A stretch of 64,000 bases of DNA from CAYRES01 sp964423425 (GTDB taxonomy: Bacteria; Actinomycetota; Thermoleophilia; RBG-16-64-13): contig CAYRES010000005.1 of the NCBI GenBank assembly GCA_964423425.1, positions 62,001-126,000 of the forward strand, read 5' to 3'. Below are positions 57,511 to 64,000 of this stretch, in pieces. Both the position numbers and the translations under genes were made by a program. How positions within the stretch are numbered: position 1 is the stretch's first letter; the number at the start of each line of letters is the position of its first letter. The notes beneath the pieces were generated by a model that worked only from the letters and a program-made list of their open reading frames with translations, was not told where the DNA came from and ran no database searches.

Positions 57511-59970
57511 TCAGCAAGTCCTCTTCGTGCGGCCACCATCTCCACCCGCGGACGGCTCAACATGAAGTCGAGCCTTAGCCGCAGCCTCCACCTCGTCGCG
57601 AGTCAAGGGCATGCGATGATACTCCCCGGCCAGCCAGGCCTTAGCCTGGTCGTCATAGTGCGGGCTGCTCACGCTGCCGGACTCGCCCGGAGCCAGGACC
57701 CCGTACGACTCCCGCGGATCGCCGAGATCGGTGACGAAGCGGAAAGGGGGTCCGACACGAGTCGCGGAAGGGTCCTGCTGGCGGGCGGGTGAAGCCCAGA
57801 TGGTGGTTCCGTCGCCCCCGATGGGATACGGGCCCCGGTTGAACAACGGCGCCAGAGGCTCGACCGTTCCCAGGAAGTGCACAAACCAGTGCATGTGCAG
57901 GCGGCCGTACTCCCAGCGGCCGGGGTCCTGCCCCTGGGTCTTTGTGAGCTCCTCCCAGGCTTCCACCAGCACCGCGGCAACCAACTCCCCCGGCCCCGAG
58001 GCCCCGGAAACCTTACGCATCCACCTCGACTCCCCGTCCTCGAGCTCACGGCGAAGCCACTCATACGACTTCTGCCCCAGCACGCTCCATTCGCCGAGAA
58101 GTGGCGTCGGCCCTCTGTCCAAGAACCTTTCCGTCAGGGCGCCGAGCTCCGTACCCAGAAGCCGTCTCAGCAAGCGCTCCACAAACACCGAGTACAGAGC
58201 CGCCTCCGGACTTCCGGGCCTCATGTCGCCGTTCCACAGCCTGAGCATCTTGGCGGCCCGGGCAGCCACCGGGTGGACCGGACGCAGACGGCCGACAAGT
58301 GAGGCGATCCGGCGGGCGGTGGGAGACACCTGGTCGAGCTGCATGGCCTGCATGAACTCGACCGAGACTCTGCCGCCAGCTTGGAGCAGCTCCTCGATGC
58401 GGGTGGCGCGGTCCTTCATGGCGAACTCGTGACCCAGACAGTGGGGGTAGTCCTCCCCCACCACACGGTCGTTGGCCGTGAGCAGGTACCCCTCGGGCGG
58501 ATCGGCCCGATGGGGAAGCTCATCGAAGGGAACGTAGCCGGCCCACTCGTACTCCCCGGTCCAACCCGGCACCGGCAGTCGTCCGTCTCCCCGCATCCTC
58601 TGAGGGACGTCGCCCGCCATCTGAAACTCGATGTGGCCCTCTCCGTCGGCGTAGAGCACGTTGACCACAGGGGATGTCCACAGCTGGAGGGCCTCACGGA
58701 CGTCCGCGCAGGTGCCCGCTCTCACCAGCCGGGGAAGGACGTTGGCGAGCGGACCGGGGTCGAGAGCGCTCCACCTCAGGGCCAGCGGCTGCGGCCCGGA
58801 TTCCTCCGGCGCAAGTGAGTTGATGATCGGACCGTGGCGCGTTGCCAAGATCTCGTGAGTCTCCCTCGCCGGGAGGCCGCGGACCTTGATGGTCTCTTCA
58901 CGCACGTCCACCGGCAACCAGTCACCTCGATACTCATACTCCAGCCCGCCCGACCCCGCACGCATTCGCTCCACGAACAGATCCTGCACATCACAGAGGG
59001 CCGCCGTGAAACCCCAGGCCACAGACTCGTTGCGGCCCGAGACCACATAGGGCACACCTGGAAAGGTGACGCCGACGGCGTTGAACCCGTCGCCCGGCTC
59101 CTTCCCGGACCGCCCACCGGACTCATCGAGCACCAAGTGATTCTCGTGCCACACAGCCGGTATCGTCATGGCGAGATGCATGTCGTTGGCGAGAATCGGC
59201 CGGCCTGTGACCGTCCGCTCCCCCGAGACCACCCAATTGTTGCTGCCGACCCCCTCGCGCACCCCCGGACCGAGTACGCGACGCACCGTGCTCCACAGAC
59301 GAACCATTCCCTCGTCATCCACCTGCTCGCCCGCCGGCCACAGTTCCTCGGGAAGTTCATAGGGGCTATCGGAGTCGAAGGGCTCCAAGGAGCAGGCGAC
59401 TTCCGGACCCAGCCTCTTGACAAGAATCGTGCGAAGCAGTTCCGCTTCCCAATTCACCGAGAGAAGCCAGGCGACGACCTTCACCCAACCCAAACTATCC
59501 GGGATGGCCCATGGTTCCGGCTCATAGCCGAGAAGACCGAACTCAAGAGGTAACGGATTGTCCCGGCGGCTCCCCTCTATCACAGCGTTCACTCCACGGC
59601 TGTAAGAAGCGAAGTCGGCCTTGACCTCCGGCTCGAGCAGTTCCACTTCCCGGCGGGCGGTACGAGAGAAAGCGAGGGTCCTCACCCAGCGGTCGAAGTC
59701 GAGAGCCGCTCTTCCCAAGACTTCCGCCAGTCTCCCGGAGGCCAACCTTCTCTGAAAGTCCATCTGCCACAGACGATCCTGCGCGTGCACGAAACCTTGC
59801 GCAAAGAGGAGATCGTGGCGGTCACACGCGTAGATGTGCGGCACGCCATGGCGGTCACGCACAATCTCCACCGGCTGCTGGATGCCTTTCAGCTCCAAGC
59901 GACCCTCCTCTTTGGGCGCACGGCGTCTTCCCAGATGGGACACAAATGAAGCCACCAGATTCCGAGCCAC
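57511..59970 (-). CDS. penicillin acylase-family N-terminal nucleophile hydrolase
   Basis: An 819-residue precursor from a GTG at 59970 with AAGGAG nine bases upstream; the farther-upstream frame is low complexity. Before the cut, HGVPHIYACDRHDLLFAQGFVHAQDRLWQM (key HGVPHIYA and GFVHAQDRLWQMDF) is the alpha chain. Self-cleavage is predicted before Ser243 in GVGSNNWVVSG, giving the beta chain with LANDMHLAMTIPAVWHENHL, GVTFPGVPYVVSGRNESVAWGFT and EFQMAGDVPQR. The family deacylates beta-lactams, acyl-homoserine lactones or N-acyl amino acids. No signal peptide is visible, so it may be cytosolic; substrate unknown. Confidence 0.9.
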   Translation of the reverse strand: MARNLVASFVSHLGRRRAPKEEGRLELKGIQQPVEIVRDRHGVPHIYACDRHDLLFAQGFVHAQDRLWQMDFQRRLASGRLAEVLGRAALDFDRWVRTLAFSRTARREVELLEPEVKADFASYSRGVNAVIEGSRRDNPLPLEFGLLGYEPEPWAIPDSLGWVKVVAWLLSVNWEAELLRTILVKRLGPEVACSLEPFDSDSPYELPEELWPAGEQVDDEGMVRLWSTVRRVLGPGVREGVGSNNWVVSGERTVTGRPILANDMHLAMTIPAVWHENHLVLDESGGRSGKEPGDGFNAVGVTFPGVPYVVSGRNESVAWGFTAALCDVQDLFVERMRAGSGGLEYEYRGDWLPVDVREETIKVRGLPARETHEILATRHGPIINSLAPEESGPQPLALRWSALDPGPLANVLPRLVRAGTCADVREALQLWTSPVVNVLYADGEGHIEFQMAGDVPQRMRGDGRLPVPGWTGEYEWAGYVPFDELPHRADPPEGYLLTANDRVVGEDYPHCLGHEFAMKDRATRIEELLQAGGRVSVEFMQAMQLDQVSPTARRIASLVGRLRPVHPVAARAAKMLRLWNGDMRPGSPEAALYSVFVERLLRRLLGTELGALTERFLDRGPTPLLGEWSVLGQKSYEWLRRELEDGESRWMRKVSGASGPGELVAAVLVEAWEELTKTQGQDPGRWEYGRLHMHWFVHFLGTVEPLAPLFNRGPYPIGGDGTTIWASPARQQDPSATRVGPPFRFVTDLGDPRESYGVLAPGESGSVSSPHYDDQAKAWLAGEYHRMPLTRDEVEAAAKARLHVEPSAGGDGGRTKRTC

Positions 59971-60077
59971 AGAGGGATTCTCCTTGTGTCGACTTTGCCA
60001 CGCTCTCCTTCGCAGGAGATGATTCCCTGCCGCCGGGCGGCAAAACCCGGCCTGCAGCGGATTCGGGACGGAGTGGG

Positions 60078-60126
60078 AGTGGGTAATAGCAGGGGTGGGT
60101 AGTGGCAGGGGTGCGTGGTAGCACGG
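60078..60126 (+). repeat. three imperfect 16-bp tandem repeats
   Basis: Units at 60078-60093, 60094-60109 and 60110-60126 follow the pattern GGTGGGTAGTGGCAGG with a few differences each. They lie in the divergent intergenic region between the acylase and epimerase genes, and continue a G-rich, T-containing bias. Confidence 0.6.
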
Positions 60127-60192
60127 GCTGAACCAGGGCACAGTAACCAAGCTCCACCGCATGAGGACACCGTGAGGGGGGCGCCGACTTCC

Positions 60193-61347
60193 ATGAGGGT
60201 ACTCGTCACCGGAGGAACGGGTTTCATTGGCGCCCGAGTGGTTGCCCTTCTCTTGCAGGAAGGTCACGAAGTGACGTGTCTGGTGCGTTCGTCTTCGCCC
60301 GCCGCCACAGCCCTCGCTTCTCTGGGAGCAGCCCTTGCCGAAGGGGATGTCACTGAGCCACCGTCGCTCACGCGAGCCTTCGCCGCCTGTGAGGCCGTCG
60401 TGCACTGCGCCGCTCTCTACAGCACGTGGGAAGCCGACCCCAGTCGCTACACACGTGTCAACGAGGAGGGCACCGAGTACGTCATGTGGGCTGCGCAGGA
60501 AGAGGGCATCCGCAAGGCGGTACTGGTGAGCACCGCCCTCGTGTATGGTGAGCCGACGGACTGCCCCTTCACGGAGGAAAGCAGACCCGGTCCCGTCCGC
60601 TACAGCGCTTACGTCGAGAGCAAGTACCGGGGTGAACGGCAGGCGTGGCGACTCCACCGAGAGGCCGGCCTGCCTCTCGCGGTCGTGTATCCGGGAGCCG
60701 TCATAGGTCCCGGTGACCCCAATGTCACCGGTGACTACATCCGCCGCCTGCTTTCGGGCACTCTTCCCGCCCGGGTCTTTGAGGATTCACTCAACACCTA
60801 CGTCTACGTGGACGACGTGGCCCGGGGCATAGTGGCCGCCCTCGAGCACGAGGGCAACGAGGGGGAACGGTATCTCTTGGGCCGCTACCGGGCTTCCTAT
60901 GCAGAGTACAACCGCATGATCGCTGAGCTCGCCGGCATCGACCCGCCGCTTCTCAAGCTGCCGGACACGGTGGTGCGGGTGGCGGGCGCCGGCCCCAAAG
61001 CGGCCCCGGCCCCCCCCCCCCCCCCCCCCCCTGTGGGGCCGCGCCGGGGCTCCCTTTGAAGATACCACCCGCAGCCTGGGGTCGCGGGCGGGCACCGCCC
61101 CGCCCCTTCTCACGCTCCCGCCACCCGCAGGCCTCCCCTGTGGGGCCTGGCCTGGGACGCCCTGCAGATCGCCCGGCACAACGTCTGTTTTGACGGAACA
61201 AAGGCGTGCCGTGAACTGGGCCTCACCTACACTCCCCTGGGGGAGGCGCTCGCGCGTACCCTCGAGCCCCTTCTCGCCTCTCCGACAATCTCTCACCACG
61301 CGCCCCTGCACGCCCTTCGGCGCCTTAGGAAACGGGCATCAGAGTAG
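60193..61347 (+). pseudogene. NAD-dependent epimerase/dihydroflavonol-reductase-like, broken at a C22 tract
   Basis: Reading from the ATG at 60193: MRVLVTGGTGFIGARVVALL (NAD site), then VVHCAALYSTWEADPSRY, VLVSTALVYG, YSAYVESKYRGERQAW (YxxxK), YPGAVIGPGDPN and NTYVYVDDVARGIV are all intact to about residue 270. Then 22 consecutive C (61010-61031) lead to a stop at 61057-61059. The family normally has about 50-60 more residues, and these are visible farther on, from about 61165: WDALQIARHNVCFDGTKACR, ELGLTYTPLGEALARTLEPL, ending at the TAG 61345-61347. So the gene is broken either in the genome or, more likely, by bad assembly at a homopolymer palindrome. Confidence 0.82.
61005..61150. other. 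homopolymer/low-complexity segment inside the epimerase gene
   Basis: A run of 22 C at 61010-61031 followed by GC-only blocks such as GGGGCCGCGCCGGGGC and CACCGCCCCGCCCC. It resembles the three intergenic G/C tracts of the window. The translation across it is not meaningful. Confidence 0.65.
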
Positions 61348-61444
61348 CGGGCTCCCACACCGGACAGGCTCCCTGCGTCGGAACAACGATTCTCCCCTCC
61401 ACAAAGACGCCGCCCTGTACAATAGGCCCGACAAAGGAGGAGAC

Positions 61445-62191
61445 GTGGGTACCAACGGTGGGAGCGGCCGGGCGTATGTCGTGCTGGGGGCAACGGGAGC
61501 AATCGGCTCCACGCTCTGCCGGCTGCTCTCGGCCCGGGGAGACGGCCTGTTGCTGGCCGCCCGGGATCAGGCGAGACTACAGGCCCTCTCCGATGAGCTC
61601 CAAGCCCCGGCCATATCGCTGAACGCCACCAACTTCGACCACGTGGAAGCCTGTCTGCGCCAAGCTGCCATGGTGCACGAGTCCCTTGATGGAGTTGCCT
61701 GCTGCGTGGGTTCACTGCTGGCGAAACCGGCCCACGCGGTCACGCAGGAGGAGTGGATGGAGTTGGTCGACAGCAACCTGGGTGCGGCGTTCGCCACCGC
61801 TCGGGCCGCCGGTTCTATCATGCGGGAGAAGGGTGGCTCCGTGGTCTTGGTGTCGGCCGCGGTGGCCCAGACCGGTGTGCGGGACTTCGACGCGTTCGCC
61901 GCCGCAAAGGCGGGTATCATAGGCCTCACCCGCTCGGCGGCGGCCACCTACGCGCGCTTCGGACTACGCTTCAACTGCGTGGCGCCGGGCATAGTGGAGT
62001 CCCCCCAGACCAAAGAGCTCCTCGACACTGCCGACAACAGGCGCACTGCGGCGGCCATGCATCCTCTCAACCGCGTAGGGCGCCCAGCCGACGTGGCCCA
62101 AGCCATGTCCTGGCTTCTCGATCCCGCGCAGAGCTGGGTCACCGGGCAGGTGCTCGGCGTGGATGGGGGGCTGGCGCGGGCACGCCCGTAA
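61445..62191 (+). CDS. short-chain dehydrogenase-like protein with Phe in place of the catalytic Tyr
   Basis: A 248-residue SDR from a GTG with a perfect AAAGGAGG four to five bases upstream. YVVLGATGAIGSTLCRLL is the dinucleotide loop (GxxGxxG), CCVGSLLAKP replaces the usual NNAG, VDSNLGAAF holds Asn111, VVLVSAAVAQTG holds Ser137, and the active-site YxxxK reads FAAAK (Phe151, Lys155). The C-terminal CVAPGIVESPQTKELL, NRVGRPADVAQAMSWLL and WVTGQVLGVDGG are typical. Loss of the Tyr suggests a non-oxidoreductase role or altered chemistry. It is probably separate from the broken epimerase gene. Confidence 0.88.
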   Translation: MGTNGGSGRAYVVLGATGAIGSTLCRLLSARGDGLLLAARDQARLQALSDELQAPAISLNATNFDHVEACLRQAAMVHESLDGVACCVGSLLAKPAHAVTQEEWMELVDSNLGAAFATARAAGSIMREKGGSVVLVSAAVAQTGVRDFDAFAAAKAGIIGLTRSAAATYARFGLRFNCVAPGIVESPQTKELLDTADNRRTAAAMHPLNRVGRPADVAQAMSWLLDPAQSWVTGQVLGVDGGLARARP

Positions 62192-62315
62192 GTCGAGGCA
62201 CTCCGCGGGCAAAGGCGCGCCCACATCCGCGGGTATCGGATGCGCCGACGGCCCGCCGCAGCAGGCCTCAGTCCAGACGACCCTTCGCTCTGCCGCCTGG
62301 CCCTCTTCCCTCTCC

Positions 62316-62636
62316 TTAGCCCTCTTCCCTCTCCGCTGAGCCCGCCTTGGGGTTCACTGCCTCAGGGCCGAAGCGAAAGGTGAGCAGCGTATGGCTGTGC
62401 AGATCACCATCCCGCACCAAGCCGGCTTCTTCGAGCTCCAACCACATCTCTTGGAACTCGGCAAACTCGAAGTGCAGGTCGGCGAGCAGACCCGAGAACA
62501 GTACACAGCGCAGGTCGGCCGGCGATCTCTTGAGCTCCTCCGTCCACTCGAGGCTCTCGGCCATCTCGGCACAACCGGCCACCCGGGGGCTCGTCCGCAG
62601 GTAGCGCAGAAGCATCTCCGCTCTCAGATTCAACAT
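62316..62636 (-). CDS. hypothetical protein downstream of cobO
   Basis: A 106-residue acidic, mostly helical protein: MLNLRAEMLLRYLRTSPRVA, GCAEMAESLEWTEELKRSPA, DLHFEFAEFQEMWLELEEAG, HSHTLLTFRFGPEAVNPKAG. There is no signal peptide or membrane segment, and no family was recognised. It follows cobO by 43 bases on the same strand, so co-transcription is likely. The two helical halves with an interposed Cys pair (CAEM, CVLFSG) could be a small regulator, but this is a guess. Confidence 0.6.
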   Translation of the reverse strand: MLNLRAEMLLRYLRTSPRVAGCAEMAESLEWTEELKRSPADLRCVLFSGLLADLHFEFAEFQEMWLELEEAGLVRDGDLHSHTLLTFRFGPEAVNPKAGSAEREEG

Positions 62637-62679
62637 ACCAGTCCGACCTCAAGCTCTTCCTGAGCGACCGTCAGGGACA

Positions 62680-63219
62680 TCAACTCTCGATTCCCTTCCG
62701 GGCTGCGACGCCCTGCTGGTAGTAGTGCTTGACCTCGCGCATCTCCGTCACCAGATCGGCAACCGCAAGCAGACGCTCGTGCGCCCGGCGGCCCGTGATC
62801 ACCAGCTCCACCTCGGTCGGTCGCACCTCCACCACCTCGAGCAGGTCATCGATGCTGAACAAGCCAAAGTACACCGCGATGGACGCCTCGTCCAGCACCA
62901 CCAGCTGGTAGCGTCCGGAGAGCATCTCCACCTTGGCCTCAGCCAAACCCGTGCGCGCCAAGCGCCTGTCTTCTTCCCCGGGTTCGCCGCGAATGAAGCA
63001 ACGCCGGCCATATTGCCTGACGGTGATGAGGTCCGAGAAGCGTTCGAGGGCCTGAAGCTCACTGTAGTACATGCCTTTCGCAAACTGGGCGAAGAAGACC
63101 CGGTGGCCTGCCCCGGCCGCCCGCAGGGCGAGGCCGAGTGCAGCCGTTGTCTTGCCCTTACCGTCTCCAGTGTATACCTGTACGTAACCCTGCATAAGCA
63201 CCCGCCCAGACTCATCCAT
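62680..63219 (-). CDS. cobO: cob(I)yrinic acid a,c-diamide adenosyltransferase
   Basis: A 179-residue CobA/CobO/BtuR-type ATP:corrinoid adenosyltransferase. GYVQVYTGDGKGKTTAALGL (P-loop, key GDGKGKTTAALG), FFAQFAKGMYYSELQAL, LVVLDEASIAVYFGLF, VELVITGRRAHERLLAVADL and MREVKHYYQQGVAARKGIE are canonical. It attaches the adenosyl group to Co(I) corrinoids in B12 synthesis or salvage. ATG 63219 has GTGGAG six bases upstream; ATG 63195 is the alternative. It is divergent from the cobalamin riboswitch. Confidence 0.93.
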   Translation of the reverse strand: MDESGRVLMQGYVQVYTGDGKGKTTAALGLALRAAGAGHRVFFAQFAKGMYYSELQALERFSDLITVRQYGRRCFIRGEPGEEDRRLARTGLAEAKVEMLSGRYQLVVLDEASIAVYFGLFSIDDLLEVVEVRPTEVELVITGRRAHERLLAVADLVTEMREVKHYYQQGVAARKGIES

Positions 63220-63344
63220 CCGCGCTCCACGGTAGCACATACGGGCGTTCGAATGGATGCCACCCTACCCGCGAATCCTCGTCCGCCCCAGTGCACCTTG
63301 CATTCCTCCCAGTCGGTGGAGTACGATGAGTGCGCATAGCGCAA

Positions 63345-63560
63345 TTGCTTGGCGCGCGGCTGTGGTGGAGGGAAGCCGGTGAGAGTCCGGCGCGATCCCG
63401 TCGCTGTAACCGGTCCTTGCAACCGCGTTCTTCCGAAGGAGAGTGGCGTCTTGCGGACGTTCCTCCGGAGGAGGAGCCACTGGGTCTATGAGGCCTGGGA
63501 AGGCAGCGGATGCAAACACGTTGAGAGGCCGGGAGCCAGAAGACCTTACTCGCCGCATTG
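63345..63560 (+). ncRNA. cobalamin (adenosylcobalamin) riboswitch
   Basis: The conserved core is readable: GGGAAGCCGGTGAGAGTCCG with GGCGCGATCCCGTCGCTGTA (63372-63415), then GCCACTGGG...CCTGGGAAGGC (about 63476-63514), then GCCGGGAGCCAGAAGACCT (about 63528-63546). This is the box and three-way junction layout of Rfam cobalamin riboswitches. Boundaries are approximate. It precedes a terminator and the secreted protein gene. Confidence 0.9.
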
Positions 63561-63614
63561 CTCGAGCGGATGCCCACGCGGATGGGTGCCTCGGCAACGA
63601 AGAGGTGGAGTGCA

Positions 63615-63650
63615 CCCCCGCTGTCGGTTGCAGCGGGGGCTTTTGTGTTT
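63615..63650 (+). terminator. rho-independent terminator of the riboswitch
   Basis: A perfect 9-bp stem CCCCCGCTG (63615-63623) with CAGCGGGGG (63631-63639), a seven-base loop, and CTTTTGTGTTT after it. It lies between the riboswitch and the ATG at 63711, as expected for transcriptional control by B12. Confidence 0.9.
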
Positions 63651-63710
63651 GAGAGGGCGTATCGACCCGATCACCAGACACGCGCGCCGGCCCAAGCAAA
63701 GAGAGGGACT

Positions 63711-64000
63711 ATGAGAAAGACCGCAGTACCGCTCGCAGCGGCCACCCTGGCCGCACTCCTCCTCCTGTCGGTTCTGGCCGGTCCGGCCTTGGCGGCGATT
63801 ACCATGGAGGGAAGGGTCCAGACCCTTGAGGGCGAGCTCGCGCCTCCAACCATAGTCACCATCCCCGACGGCCTCATCGTCACCGACAACTCCGAACCGG
63901 AGGCGAACATAATCGAGTGCGCCGCCCCGAACGCTCTCGGCGCCCTCTACCTGCTCGCCGGTGAGCACAGCTTTCCGTTCGTCTCTCTTCCCGCCTGGGG
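63711..64000 (+). CDS. secreted protein under cobalamin riboswitch control (3' end outside window)
   Basis: The first 96 residues only. A Sec signal peptide, MRKTAVPLAAATLAALLLLS with a cleavage site after ALA, is followed by ITMEGRVQTLEGELAPPTIV and NIIECAAPNALGALYLLAGE. The ATALDAL-like APNALGALYLLA block recalls DUF4430 and the beta-domain of cobalamin-binding proteins such as transcobalamin, but too little is present to be sure. Its position behind a B12 riboswitch and terminator suggests a role in corrinoid capture outside the membrane. GAGAGGGACT stands before the ATG. Confidence 0.7.
   Translation, partial: MRKTAVPLAAATLAALLLLSVLAGPALAAITMEGRVQTLEGELAPPTIVTIPDGLIVTDNSEPEANIIECAAPNALGALYLLAGEHSFPFVSLPAW

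Noticed and set aside
57511..60657. 1048-residue version of the acylase starting at 60657
   Set aside because: The first 229 codons are antisense to the epimerase gene and low complexity; the GTG at 59970 has AAGGAG at the right distance and leads straight into the acylase domain.

Overview
This is a 64-kb piece of a high-GC, gene-dense chromosome, most likely from an anaerobic or microaerophilic, deep-branching Actinobacteriota recovered by metagenomics. The evidence for a Gram-positive wall with an S-layer is several S-layer homology (SLH) proteins, an L,D-transpeptidase and lipobox proteins. The evidence for an actinobacterial affinity is a DUF6777 lipoprotein, a CtpE-like P-type ATPase and an OtsB1-like trehalose phosphatase beside a GH65 enzyme. 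The evidence for low-oxygen life is rubredoxin, ferredoxin, DsrE/TusA, a NifX-like protein with an Mrp ATPase, and an FNR-like box. Taxonomy is an inference from gene content only. I recognised no rRNA, tRNA, CRISPR array or prophage.

Layout. 0-11 kb: the start of hisF, an alpha/beta hydrolase, a flavodoxin, an adenine-deaminase-like enzyme, a HAD/HypE-type fusion, an MFS transporter, archaeal-type phosphoglycerate mutase and a metallo-hydrolase. 11-17 kb: two tandem ThiS/MoaD-type sulfur carriers, a broken SLH gene, and envelope proteins including a bactofilin-like membrane protein, a probable glucosaminidase and an SLH membrane protein. 17-29 kb: a methyltransferase divergent from a P-type ATPase, a DUF368 (PopT-type) polyprenyl-phosphate transporter, a DUF255 thioredoxin-fold protein, MsrB, a DUF6777 lipoprotein and a flavin reductase.

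29-37 kb and 41-44 kb form a carbohydrate and osmolyte island: 4-alpha-glucanotransferase, rubredoxin, PfkB, a beta-phosphoglucomutase/trehalose-6-phosphate phosphatase fusion, a GH65 phosphorylase or hydrolase, and then MscS plus OtsA. Together these can make and recycle trehalose and relieve turgor. Between them (37.8-40.9 kb) is a compact sulfur/Fe-S operon, tusA-dsrE-iscS*-iscU-MIP18. Its cysteine desulfurase homologue lacks the PLP-binding lysine. A divergent ferredoxin gene has an FNR-like box placed as for a class II promoter. This is the most interesting biology in the window.

44-57 kb: a hybrid PAS histidine kinase, an SLH/L,D-transpeptidase, a lipoprotein, RlmL-type RNA methyltransferase, a UbiB kinase, a CDGSH/ferredoxin/CDGSH protein, a TauE exporter with a DUF1634 partner, an FMN reductase, Mrp, a NifX-like protein, a PadR regulator and a metallo-hydrolase. 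57-64 kb: a penicillin-acylase-family enzyme, an epimerase gene broken at a 22-C tract, an SDR with Phe at the catalytic Tyr position, cobO, and a cobalamin riboswitch with terminator in front of a secreted, possibly B12-related protein cut by the window end.

Four intergenic or genic sites (about 7.85-8.07, 14.6-14.7, 25.8-26.0 and 61.0 kb) are long G/C homopolymer palindromes. They look like damaged assembly at strong hairpins and should be treated as unreliable sequence.
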